Notes: a model not told the origin generated them from the sequence alone. 11,358 nt of DNA from an uncultured Granulicatella sp. (GCA_900551535.1 URWJ01000036.1:1-11358), one strand, 5' to 3'; shown: positions 1 through 6,194, counted from the stretch's first letter. A program made the numbers and translations.

Positions 1-979
1 TGCCGCAAAGAACAACGAGTAAGTTAGAGACCATCGCAGCTTTACGTTCTTCATCCAATTCTACGAGTTCTCCTTCGCTTAAGCGTTCTAGCGCCATTTC
101 AACCATTCCAACAGCACCGTCTACAATCATCTTTCTAGCGTCAATAATTGCAGAAGCTTGTTGACGTTGAAGCATTACTGCAGCGATTTCTGGAGCGTAA
201 GCAAGGTAAGTGATACGTGCTTCGATGATTTCAAGACCTGCATTTTCAACACGTGCTTGAATCTCATCGCGAATACGTTTTGCAACGACTTCACTTGAAC
301 CACGTAAGCTACCTTCATCGGCAATACCGTCCCCAGTTGTGTCAACATTTGGAGCTACATCATATGGATAAATACGCACAATATTACGAAGCGCACTATC
401 ACATTGAAGCGATAAGTATTCTTTGTAATTATCTACGTTGAAGACTGCTTTAGCCGTATCGACCACTCTCCAAGTAACAGCAATTCCGATTTCAACAGGG
501 TTCCCTAGGCAATCGTTAATCTTTTGACGAGAGTTATTTAATGTCATAATTTTTAGAGAAATTTGATTTTTTAAGGCATTTAAGTTCGCTTCAACGCTGC
601 CTGTAGTGCTAATTGTAACAGGAGTACTTTGACGGTCGACGTCACCGCTTTGGCCTAATTTTGTTTTGGCAGCAGGGTTTACAGACACGCTAAATGGATT
701 TACAAAATAGAAGCCAGGTTCTTTAATACTTCCTGTGTACTCACCAAAGAGCGTCAAAACAATCGCTTCTTGAGGTTTAACAACTTTAAGTCCTCCAAAA
801 AGGATAAGACTGCTGATAAATACTAGAATGCTGAGGATAATACAAACTACTTGTAGGCCTTCATTTTTTATCAACGCAATTGAGGAAATAAAGCCCACAA
901 CTGAAAGGATGAGTAGAAGTAAAATGCTAAACAACGCAGCAAAACCGTTAGACTTTGTTTTTAAAATTTTTTCGTTCAT
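1..979 (-). CDS. SPFH/band-7 domain membrane protein (3' end cut by window edge)
   Basis: The reading frame runs from an ATG at 979 down to base 2 without a stop, giving 326 visible residues. Two hydrophobic segments near residues 11-35 and 41-62 form an N-terminal membrane hairpin. They are followed by a band-7 region (about 66-260) beginning with VVKPQEAIVLTLFGEY and containing PGFYFVNPF, and then an Ala/Glu/Arg-rich helical tail (QRQQASAIIDARKMIVDGAV). SPFH proteins scaffold membrane microdomains and oligomerise, but the exact role of this branch is not known to me. The AAAGGAG at 988-994, 8 nt upstream, supports the start. The tail ending ...SNLLVVLCG looks close to the natural C terminus of relatives I remember, so probably only about 20 residues are missing. 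The gene is transcribed away from adcC. Family call is secure; function is open. Confidence 0.88.
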   Translation of the reverse strand, partial: MNEKILKTKSNGFAALFSILLLLILSVVGFISSIALIKNEGLQVVCIILSILVFISSLILFGGLKVVKPQEAIVLTLFGEYTGSIKEPGFYFVNPFSVSVNPAAKTKLGQSGDVDRQSTPVTISTTGSVEANLNALKNQISLKIMTLNNSRQKINDCLGNPVEIGIAVTWRVVDTAKAVFNVDNYKEYLSLQCDSALRNIVRIYPYDVAPNVDTTGDGIADEGSLRGSSEVVAKRIRDEIQARVENAGLEIIEARITYLAYAPEIAAVMLQRQQASAIIDARKMIVDGAVGMVEMALERLSEGELVELDEERKAAMVSNLLVVLCG

Positions 980-1001
980 AAAAAAGACTCCTTTGTCTAT
1001 T

Positions 1002-1020
1002 TGATATCTAAATGATATCA
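1002..1020. promoter_or_regulatory. Dyad TGATATC-N5-GATATCA over the SPFH promoter, candidate operator
   Basis: A perfect 7-bp inverted repeat with a 5-bp spacer covers the predicted -10 element and start site of the SPFH gene. Because GATATC is itself palindromic, the arms also read as a direct repeat (TGATATC taaa TGATATC). The placement is typical of a repressor site. No regulator gene for it is visible here. Confidence 0.4.
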
Positions 1021-1040
1021 CTCTGAAATCCAAAAGGCAA
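1012..1040 (-). promoter_or_regulatory. Predicted sigma-A promoter of the SPFH gene
   Basis: Read on the minus strand there is a -35 TTGCCT (1035-1040), a 17-nt spacer and a -10 TATCAT (1012-1017, 5 of 6 consensus bases). Transcription would start near 1005, about 26 nt before the ATG. It sits between the orphan hairpin at 1049-1081 and the gene. Confidence 0.45.
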
Positions 1041-1048
1041 TATAAAAA

Positions 1049-1081
1049 AAGAATTATTGGTAAAATTTCCCAATAATTCTT
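1049..1081 (-). terminator. Rho-independent terminator-like hairpin on the minus strand
   Basis: A perfect 12-bp stem (1049-1060 with 1070-1081) encloses a 9-nt loop. On the minus strand it is followed by seven T residues (1042-1048). The stem is AT-rich with only three G-C pairs. It lies upstream of the SPFH promoter, so it would stop transcripts arriving from the adcC side, yet no convincing gene on that strand precedes it. The remaining bases 1082-1176 hold nothing else I can support. Confidence 0.55.
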
Positions 1082-1176
1082 AGAGATGCTATTTAAACTA
1101 TAAAACAAATAGTAAAATGAACGTTACAATCGCTAGTCTGCCTTGTTTCCAGATGATGCTTCCAAAGCCCGAAACA

Positions 1177-1205
1177 TTGACGGAGTGCACTCAATATGCT
1201 ATTCT
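1177..1205 (+). promoter_or_regulatory. Predicted promoter of adcCB
   Basis: TTGACG (1177-1182), a 17-nt spacer and TATTCT (1200-1205) place a transcription start near 1212, leaving a leader of about 40 nt before adcC. I looked for an AdcR-type box (TTAAC-N2-GTTAA) and a Zur-like dyad around it and found none. Confidence 0.45.
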
Positions 1206-1252
1206 ATCCATTGTATAAAAAAGAATCACTACGATTTAGAAAGGAGAAAGGC

Positions 1253-1957
1253 ATGAGTTATATTTCAGTAGAACATCTTTCTTTCTCATATGAACAAGAG
1301 ACAGTACTTGAAGATATTAGCTTTACAGTGGAACCAGGTCAATTTGTGATTTTGACCGGAGAAAACGGAGCAGCGAAGTCTACTTTAGTAAAAAATATAT
1401 TAGGACTCTTAACACCAAAGAGTGGGAAAGCCACGATTGCAAAGAAAAATAGCAATGGCGAGAAGTTATCGATTGGATACGCTCCGCAACAGATTTCTTC
1501 TTTTAATGTAGGGTTCCCATCAAATGTGTATGAACTTGTGGCGTCAGGTCGTTACCAACAAGGTCGCTGGTTCAAAAAATTAAATGCAGAAGATCATGAA
1601 CATATCGAACGCTCTCTTAAATCCGTAGGAATGTGGGATGAGCGTCATAAACGTATCGGAGATTTATCAGGAGGGCAAAAACAACGTATCTGTTTAGCAC
1701 GAATTTTTGCGACAGACCCTGATTTATTCGTCCTCGATGAACCCACTGCCGGTATGGATAAAGCGTCGCGCGAGAGATTCTATCATCTATTACATCACGC
1801 ATGCGCTCATCACGGGAAAGCCATTTTAATGGTCACTCATGAGGAAGAAGCGCTTGAACAATACGTGGATAAACATATCCATCTGCAACGAAAGGAGGAT
1901 TCTCCATGGAGATGTTTTTCTATGGTTTCATGCAAAGAGCATTCATCTCAGGAATAG
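1253..1957 (+). CDS. adcC: Zinc ABC transporter, ATP-binding subunit AdcC
   Basis: A 234-residue cytoplasmic ATPase that powers metal import through AdcB. Visible motifs are Walker A GENGAAKST (36-44), Q-loop near Q79/Q80, signature LSGGQ (138-142), Walker B LFVLDEP (158-164) and H-loop histidine H196. The C-terminal DSPWRCF is a signature I associate with streptococcal AdcC, as is the overall length of about 234. Walker A has Ala at 41 where Gly is usual; I recall the same substitution in AdcC homologues, so it is probably not a defect. I chose the ATG at 1253 rather than the upstream in-frame ATG at 1196 because AAGGAG (1241-1246) lies 6 nt before it, family members begin MxYI, and the 1196 start would overlap the promoter. 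The 3' end overlaps adcB by 52 nt, implying translational coupling. Substrate zinc rather than manganese is inferred from sequence resemblance. Confidence 0.9.
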   Translation: MSYISVEHLSFSYEQETVLEDISFTVEPGQFVILTGENGAAKSTLVKNILGLLTPKSGKATIAKKNSNGEKLSIGYAPQQISSFNVGFPSNVYELVASGRYQQGRWFKKLNAEDHEHIERSLKSVGMWDERHKRIGDLSGGQKQRICLARIFATDPDLFVLDEPTAGMDKASRERFYHLLHHACAHHGKAILMVTHEEEALEQYVDKHIHLQRKEDSPWRCFSMVSCKEHSSQE

Positions 1958-2715
1958 CGATGGCTTTTATCACGCCGATTCTTGGATTGTTCTTAATTCT
2001 TAGAAGACAGTCGCTGATGGCCGACACCTTATCGCACGTATCCCTTGTTGGGGTGGCGCTAGGATTTCTTTTGGGGATGAATCCAACACTCACAACATTG
2101 ATTGTGGTGATTATCGCAGCAGTTTTCATCGAAGCGATTGGAAAATACTTTAGAGGCTATTCTGAAATTACCGTTGCGATTCTAATGTCGGGAGGAATGG
2201 CAATTGCCCTCATCCTGATGAATATGCAAAAAGGTCGCTCGACACTCAGTGTGGATCAGTTCTTATTCGGTTCTATCGTGACGATTACGCAACAACAGAT
2301 GATGATTATGATTCTACTAGCAGTTGTCGTCGTTGCGTTATACGTGATTTTCCGTAAACCACTGTATGTGTTATCGTTTGACGAAGACACAGCGATGACA
2401 GCGGGGTTACCCGTTCGCTTGATGACAAACCTCTTTACGATTATCACAGGGGTTGTGATTGCAGTGATGATGCCAATCGCCGGGTCTCTTCTAGTATCAG
2501 CCGTTATTGTACTGCCAGCGTCGATTGCACTTCGAGTGAGCAGTAAGTTTAATGGCGTTATAATCGGAGGAATTATCATCAGTCTGATTGGATTCTTTGC
2601 AGGTCTATCAGCTTCCTATATATACGAAGCACCTCCAGGAGCCGCGATTACATGTGTGTTCCTAGTGATTTTATTTATCTCATTTATCGTGAGTGCCTTC
2701 CGTAAAAAAGCATAA
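1906..2715 (+). CDS. adcB: Zinc ABC transporter, membrane permease AdcB
   Basis: A 269-residue integral membrane protein of the metal ABC-3 family (ZnuB/AdcB/MntB type), hydrophobic throughout with about seven to eight membrane segments. The N-terminal FMQRAFISG and the block RRQSLMADTLSHVSLVGVALG are hallmarks of the family; the latter is near the end of the first helical hairpin and is conserved in zinc permeases. The AAAGGAGG at 1891-1898, 7 nt before the ATG, is one of the best ribosome binding sites in the window and lies inside the end of adcC, so the 52-nt overlap is genuine. Length matches the usual 265-275. It forms the channel through which AdcC drives zinc import. No solute-binding lipoprotein (adcA) and no adcR follow or precede it here. 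Confidence 0.9.
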   Translation: MEMFFYGFMQRAFISGIAMAFITPILGLFLILRRQSLMADTLSHVSLVGVALGFLLGMNPTLTTLIVVIIAAVFIEAIGKYFRGYSEITVAILMSGGMAIALILMNMQKGRSTLSVDQFLFGSIVTITQQQMMIMILLAVVVVALYVIFRKPLYVLSFDEDTAMTAGLPVRLMTNLFTIITGVVIAVMMPIAGSLLVSAVIVLPASIALRVSSKFNGVIIGGIIISLIGFFAGLSASYIYEAPPGAAITCVFLVILFISFIVSAFRKKA

Positions 2716-2720
2716 TGAAC

Positions 2721-2753
2721 AAAGCTTACCATTTATTTGGTAGGCTTTTTTTA
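2721..2753 (+). terminator. Rho-independent terminator after adcB
   Basis: An 11-bp stem (2721-2731 with 2738-2748, one T-G wobble) has a 6-nt loop and runs into a T tract, starting 5 nt after the adcB stop codon. It ends the adcCB operon just before the next promoter. Confidence 0.8.
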
Positions 2754-2757
2754 TTTC

Positions 2758-2786
2758 TTGACTTGAGTGAAAAAAGGGTTTATATT
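2758..2786 (+). promoter_or_regulatory. Strong sigma-A promoter of the MBL-TetR operon
   Basis: TTGACT (2758-2763), a 17-nt spacer and TATATT (2781-2786), each 5 of 6 to consensus. The start site is predicted near 2793, which is the first base of the palindrome listed next. Confidence 0.75.
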
Positions 2787-2792
2787 ACGTGG

Positions 2793-2805
2793 TAACCAGT
2801 GGTTA
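2793..2805. promoter_or_regulatory. Palindrome TAACCA-G-TGGTTA, probable TetR-family operator
   Basis: A perfect 6+1+6 palindrome covers the predicted transcription start of the operon that encodes a TetR-family repressor two genes down. Size, symmetry and position suit a dimeric TetR repressor. Assignment to the protein encoded at 3527-4117 is inference. Confidence 0.55.
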
Positions 2806-2828
2806 GTATTGACAGTTGAGGTGTTGAA

Positions 2829-3545
2829 ATGAATCAATTGATATATCGTTTAATTTCAAAGAGAAAGAGAATTAGTCCACATATTGAAAAATTCGAGTTT
2901 GATATTGGGATATTCATTGTTAGTATTTGGGTTGTTGAAAAGAATAACCAATACTTCTTAATTGATAGTGGTTTAGCTAAATTATTACCCCGAATGGCAG
3001 AGTATGTTGTTCGTAATTTTTATGATAAGGAAAGAGTTTCTGGAGTAATTTTAACGCATGGGCATTCTGACCATATTGGGGGAATTCCAAGATTAAAAAC
3101 ACTATTACCAAATCTTCCTATTGTTATCGACAGCAGAGAAATCCCTTTTGTCTCAGGAGAAAAACCATATCCTGGTCGAGAAAAGCTAGAGCCAATAACT
3201 TTTAAAAAGCAGGATTTCATTGAGTTAGGAACTCCCGAATCAAATGAGTTGTTAGAACAAGCCGGACTCAAAGCAATTTATTCACCAGGGCACTCACCGG
3301 GACATACCTGTTATTATCATGCAGAGGATAATCTATTAATTGGAGGAGATCTTCTGACGACGAACAGAGTGGGAGTGTTGAATGCACCAATGAAAGAATA
3401 TACAGCAGATATGCTGAAAGCTTTAGAAACAGCTCATTCAGTATTGAAAGAATATAGCCAAGCTATACTTTCTGTTGCTCATGGTGGAGAAGTGAAGAAT
3501 GCATTTCAAGAAATGGAGAAAAGTGAATGGTTTCAGAACAGTTAA
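2829..3545 (+). CDS. Metallo-beta-lactamase-fold hydrolase
   Basis: A 238-residue soluble protein with the full metal site of the superfamily: H77-G-H79-S-D81-H82 (HxHxDH), the PGHSPGH stretch with H155, D174 in GGDLL, and H218 in AHGG. The pattern is that of two-metal hydrolases such as glyoxalase II, lactonases and related enzymes rather than true beta-lactamases; there is no signal peptide. The substrate cannot be read from sequence. The start at 2829 is supported by GAGGTG (2818-2823), 5 nt upstream. The last 19 bases overlap the TetR gene, so the two are coupled. Base composition is distinctly AT-rich (16 G+C in bases 2881-2940) compared with adcB and the downstream permease, suggesting recent acquisition together with the regulator. 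Context suggests a small-molecule degrading or detoxifying enzyme under control of that regulator. Confidence 0.85.
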   Translation: MNQLIYRLISKRKRISPHIEKFEFDIGIFIVSIWVVEKNNQYFLIDSGLAKLLPRMAEYVVRNFYDKERVSGVILTHGHSDHIGGIPRLKTLLPNLPIVIDSREIPFVSGEKPYPGREKLEPITFKKQDFIELGTPESNELLEQAGLKAIYSPGHSPGHTCYYHAEDNLLIGGDLLTTNRVGVLNAPMKEYTADMLKALETAHSVLKEYSQAILSVAHGGEVKNAFQEMEKSEWFQNS

Positions 3546-4117
3546 CAAGGGATAGAATCTTAGAAGCTGCAAGTAGTCTTTTTGCAGAAAAATCTTTTCA
3601 GGAGGTTGGGATTCGAGAAATTGCCAAACGTGCAGGATGCTCTCATACAACCATTTATCTTTATTTCAAAAATAAGGATGAAATTCTGTTTGAAGTTGCC
3701 AGTGCCCCGCTAGAAAAGTTATATCAAACTTCTTTAGAAATCTATCAATCGAACGAGAGTGTAGAGGATAGATTATTAGGAGTTTGCCATCATTTTATTC
3801 GCTTTGGATTTCAATATGCGAGTTCTAATCAGCTTCTATTTATTGTTGAAGGGGAAGAAGTTGATTTACCCGAATTCACAAAACCAATTAATCAGTTAAG
3901 AATGAAGAGTTTCAACATACTAAAATCTTTAATTGAAGCAGTATTACCTCACTCAATTAGTGAAGAAAAATTATTCAATATTGTCCGAGGAACCTATTTG
4001 TTTTTACAAGGAATGGTGATTAACTACGCTTCTGGGGATTGTGGATATAACGAAAGACTGCAGACAATTGTTACAGATTACTTAACTTTCACATTATTGG
4101 ATCGAAAGAATCTGTAA
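3527..4117 (+). CDS. TetR/AcrR-family transcriptional regulator
   Basis: A 196-residue protein with a canonical TetR N-terminal domain: RDRILEAASSLFAEKSF (about 8-24) followed by the helix-turn-helix VGIREIAKRAGCSHTTIYLYF (about 27-47) and the typical FKNKDEIL. The C-terminal part is a ligand-binding/dimerisation domain with no recognisable specificity. The ATG at 3527 has GGAG at 3515-3518, 8 nt upstream, inside the end of the hydrolase gene, with which it overlaps by 19 nt. Likely an autorepressor acting at the palindrome 2793-2805 and released by a compound related to the hydrolase substrate; this is inference. Like the hydrolase gene it is AT-rich (18 G+C in bases 3961-4020). Confidence 0.9.
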   Translation: MVSEQLTRDRILEAASSLFAEKSFQEVGIREIAKRAGCSHTTIYLYFKNKDEILFEVASAPLEKLYQTSLEIYQSNESVEDRLLGVCHHFIRFGFQYASSNQLLFIVEGEEVDLPEFTKPINQLRMKSFNILKSLIEAVLPHSISEEKLFNIVRGTYLFLQGMVINYASGDCGYNERLQTIVTDYLTFTLLDRKNL

Positions 4118-4146
4118 GAAAATAACTATTTTTGGAGGACAAGCAT

Positions 4147-5085
4147 GTGATTATACAGGCGTTATCGAGTCTGGTGACGATTCTAGCGGTCATCACGCTC
4201 GGCTATCTCTTGCAGGCCAAGGGATGGTTTCAAGAAGGATTCAGTAAGAGCATTGCGGATTTGATTTTGAAAATTGCTTTGCCAGCGTCCATCTTTGTTT
4301 CGGTATTAAAATTTATAACAAAAGAACAACTCGTGAGCTTCTTTGGAGCGAGTCTATATCCGTTGATTACGGTGATTCTAGGCTACATCGTGGCATGGGG
4401 CGCTGTAGTGTTGTTCAAAGTTCCAGTCGGGCGACGTGGGATTATGCTCAATACATTCGTGAATGCGAACACGGTCTTTATGGGACTACCGCTCAACCTC
4501 TCTCTTTTTGGGGAAGAAGCGATGCCGTACTTTTTGGTTTACTACGTGATTAATACATTGTCGATTTTCACCGTGGGAACTTATGTCGTAGCGATTGACC
4601 GTCCTGATGGAACCAAAAATAAAGGAATCGAGTGGAAGAGCCTCTGTTCACCGCCGCTCATTGCGTTTCTAGTGGCTTTAGCAGTTGTGGCGCTTGGCAT
4701 TCCAGTTCCAACGTTTGCACAAAATTCCATTAATATAGTAGGAAGTTTAGTGACACCATTGTCACTCATGTATATTGGAATCAATCTCCAGCAAAGTGGT
4801 CTTGGAACGTTGCGCATCGACCGTGATACCGTACTTGCTCTAGCAGGGCGCTTTATTATTTTCCCACTGTTAATGGTATTGGTGTTACTTATTGGAGGAG
4901 CGGATAACACCTTATTAAAAGAAACCTTTATCATTCAATCGACCATTCCAACCCTCGTGATTATGCCAATTTTAGCGGCAGAAGCTAAAGGAGATGTAGA
5001 TTTTGCGACGAATGTGGTAACCATGACAACCATTGCTTACTTAGCGGTATTGCCTTTGTGGTCTTTATTCTTATTTTTCATTTAG
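4147..5085 (+). CDS. AEC-family (auxin efflux carrier/malate permease type) transporter, GTG start
   Basis: A 312-residue membrane protein with about ten hydrophobic helices and the family motif NTVFMGLPL in the middle (around residues 110-118), consistent with AEC-family secondary transporters. In lactic acid bacteria such proteins are often annotated as malate or organic-acid permeases, but substrate cannot be assigned. I place the start at GTG 4147: GGAGGA (4134-4139) stands 7 nt before it, whereas the upstream in-frame TTG at 4132 overlaps that ribosome binding site. An ATG at 4145 is out of frame and followed directly by TGA. Only 29 nt separate it from the TetR stop and I see neither a terminator nor a good promoter in between, so it is probably cotranscribed with the hydrolase and regulator. 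Its higher G+C (27 of 60 at 4441-4500) matches the rest of the chromosome, not those two genes. Confidence 0.85.
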   Translation: MIIQALSSLVTILAVITLGYLLQAKGWFQEGFSKSIADLILKIALPASIFVSVLKFITKEQLVSFFGASLYPLITVILGYIVAWGAVVLFKVPVGRRGIMLNTFVNANTVFMGLPLNLSLFGEEAMPYFLVYYVINTLSIFTVGTYVVAIDRPDGTKNKGIEWKSLCSPPLIAFLVALAVVALGIPVPTFAQNSINIVGSLVTPLSLMYIGINLQQSGLGTLRIDRDTVLALAGRFIIFPLLMVLVLLIGGADNTLLKETFIIQSTIPTLVIMPILAAEAKGDVDFATNVVTMTTIAYLAVLPLWSLFLFFI

Positions 5086-5087
5086 CG

Positions 5088-5112
5088 AAATTATCATATA
5101 TGATAATTTTTT
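5088..5112 (+). terminator. AT-only palindrome with T tract after the AEC gene
   Basis: A perfect 22-bp palindrome (5088-5109) begins 3 nt after the stop codon and ends in a run of six T residues (5107-5112). It contains only one G-C pair per arm, so on its own it would be a weak terminator; it probably assists the stronger hairpin that follows. Confidence 0.4.
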
Positions 5113-5120
5113 ATGCATAC

Positions 5121-5157
5121 AAAAAGCGAAGAACCCTTACAGGTTCTTCGCTTTATT
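5121..5157. terminator. Bidirectional terminator between the AEC gene and purR
   Basis: A perfect 13-bp stem (5123-5135 with 5142-5154) with a 6-nt loop separates two convergent genes. It is flanked by five A residues on the left (T tract for the minus-strand purR transcript) and by TTTATTTCATTTT on the right (for the plus strand). Confidence 0.85.
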
Positions 5158-5167
5158 TCATTTTATC

Positions 5168-5995
5168 TTATAAAAATTCATGCGTATCAAAGAAGTTTCC
5201 TAGTTCTGCTTTGATTGTTTGTGCTTCAGTATCAATCTCTGTAATCTTGATGATTGAAGAGTAGTCTGTTACATTGTGGTTTGAAACCCCAGATTCACAG
5301 AACACAACCGCACCTGCTGTTGTTGAATCAAACTCTTGAATAAGGCTACGCATACCGTTGATTGTACCGCCGGCTTTCAAGAAGTCGTCGACGATTAATA
5401 CATTCGATCCGCTAGGTAATGTACGTTTTGATAATTCCATTTTCTCAACGCGAGAAGAAGAACCTGAAACGTAGTTAATACTTACTGTAGAACCTTCCGT
5501 AATTTTTGAATCACGACGTACAATGACGAATGGTACGTTTAAGTAGTTGGCAACGGTTTGTGCGATCGGCACCCCTTTTGTTGCAACGGTCATCACGGCA
5601 TCGATTTTCTTATCTTCGTAAGCAGATGCAATCATTTTCCCTAAATCATGTAATACATCTGGTTTTGCAAGTAAATCAGAAAGGTAAATATATCCCCCTG
5701 GCAATAGACGGCTTGCATCGTTCATTTGCTCTCTTAGTTTTTCCGCAGCAGCCAATGCTTGTTCGCGTTTGATTTTCGGAACAAAAATCACGCCCCCTGC
5801 AGCACCCGGTACTGTGCGAATAATCCCTACACCTTGCTTTTCAAAAGTCTTCTTGATAATAGCAATATCCTCACTGATAGAAGATTTTGCGGACTGATAC
5901 AATGCTGTAAATGTTGTTAATGAGATTAACGTATGTGGGTTATCTAATAGACGTTGTGTCATATCGATTAAACGTTCACTTCTTTTTAATTTCAT
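5168..5995 (-). CDS. purR: Purine operon repressor PurR (PRTase-type)
   Basis: A 275-residue regulator with the two-part build of Bacillus/Lactococcus PurR: an N-terminal winged-helix DNA-binding domain (about 1-74, starting MKLKRSERLIDMTQ) and a C-terminal phosphoribosyltransferase-like domain. The PRPP-binding motif VLIVDDFLKAGGT is at 199-211, and TKGVPIAQTVANYLNVPFVIVRRD (139-162) is another family block. Known role: senses PRPP and controls purine synthesis and salvage genes by binding PurBoxes; relatives act as repressor (Bacillus) or activator (Lactococcus). The start at 5995 is backed by AAGGAGG (6004-6010), 8 nt upstream. The gene stands alone with its own promoter, and a near-consensus PurBox sits inside that promoter, which suggests autoregulation. 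Confidence 0.95.
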   Translation of the reverse strand: MKLKRSERLIDMTQRLLDNPHTLISLTTFTALYQSAKSSISEDIAIIKKTFEKQGVGIIRTVPGAAGGVIFVPKIKREQALAAAEKLREQMNDASRLLPGGYIYLSDLLAKPDVLHDLGKMIASAYEDKKIDAVMTVATKGVPIAQTVANYLNVPFVIVRRDSKITEGSTVSINYVSGSSSRVEKMELSKRTLPSGSNVLIVDDFLKAGGTINGMRSLIQEFDSTTAGAVVFCESGVSNHNVTDYSSIIKITEIDTEAQTIKAELGNFFDTHEFL

Positions 5996-6032
5996 CGTTT
6001 CGTCCTCCTTCTTTTCTTTAAGACACTATTAT

Positions 6033-6060
6033 AGTATACACAAAAGTACGGAAATTACAA
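6033..6060 (-). promoter_or_regulatory. Predicted purR promoter
   Basis: On the minus strand TTGTAA (6055-6060), a 16-nt spacer and TATACT (6033-6038, 5 of 6). A TATAAT at 6028-6033 overlaps it but would need a 21-nt spacer. Start site near 6026. Confidence 0.5.
6043..6055 (-). promoter_or_regulatory. PurBox in the purR promoter
   Basis: The minus-strand sequence ATTTCCGTACTTT matches 12 of 13 positions of the published PurBox AWWWCCGAACWWT; the only difference is T for A after CCG. It lies between the -35 and -10 elements, where PurR binding would block polymerase. Confidence 0.6.
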
Positions 6061-6074
6061 TTTTTTAAACCTGT

Positions 6075-6087
6075 AATATTCGGGAAA
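6075..6087 (-). promoter_or_regulatory. Possible second, weaker PurBox
   Basis: TTTCCCGAATATT on the minus strand matches 10 of 13 positions of the PurBox consensus and keeps CCGAA. It is 19 bp upstream of the better box in the same orientation. PurR sites usually come in pairs, which favours it, but the match alone would be unremarkable in AT-rich DNA. Confidence 0.3.
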
Positions 6088-6119
6088 TGAGTGATTAAAC
6101 CTTGAAAATCAAAAGAATG

Positions 6120-6188
6120 TTCCTGAATTCATTTAGAAAAACTAAAAATTAGTCTTCTTTCAGGAAATCTACGTTACTATTCCTGAAA
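6120..6188. repeat. Three copies of TTCCTGAA (two direct, one inverted)
   Basis: TTCCTGAA occurs at 6120-6127 and 6180-6187, exactly 60 bp apart, and inverted as TTCAGGAA at 6159-6166. The last two extend to a 9-bp inverted repeat (6158-6166 with 6180-6188, 13-bp loop); the first two enclose a smaller hairpin ACTAA-AAA-TTAGT (6141-6153). They lie between the ASCH-gene terminator and the purR promoter. Function unknown. Confidence 0.5.
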
Positions 6189-6194
6189 ATAATA

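Noticed and set aside
1098..1190. 30-codon minus-strand frame with hydrophobic C terminus
   Set aside because: It has a GTG start without ribosome binding site and no recognisable family; mentioned only in connection with the orphan terminator.
1196..1252. In-frame upstream ATG that would add 19 residues to AdcC
   Set aside because: It overlaps the predicted promoter, lacks a ribosome binding site and adds residues not found in AdcC relatives; ATG 1253 has AAGGAG at ideal spacing.
2256..2579. 107-codon minus-strand frame inside adcB
   Set aside because: Low-complexity Ile/Thr-rich translation, the usual antisense shadow of a hydrophobic membrane-protein gene.
2829..3545. Antibiotic-resistance beta-lactamase
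   Set aside because: The metal motif is that of the broad hydrolase superfamily and there is no signal peptide; nothing in sequence or context supports beta-lactam hydrolysis.
4132..4146. TTG start for the AEC permease
   Set aside because: The TTG overlaps the GGAGGA ribosome binding site that serves GTG 4147.
4581..4934. 117-codon minus-strand frame inside the AEC gene
   Set aside because: Antisense to a well-supported transporter, without start signals or domain resemblance.
5058..5264. Plus-strand frame across the end of the AEC gene and into purR
   Set aside because: It runs through two terminators and antisense to purR, with no ribosome binding site or family resemblance.
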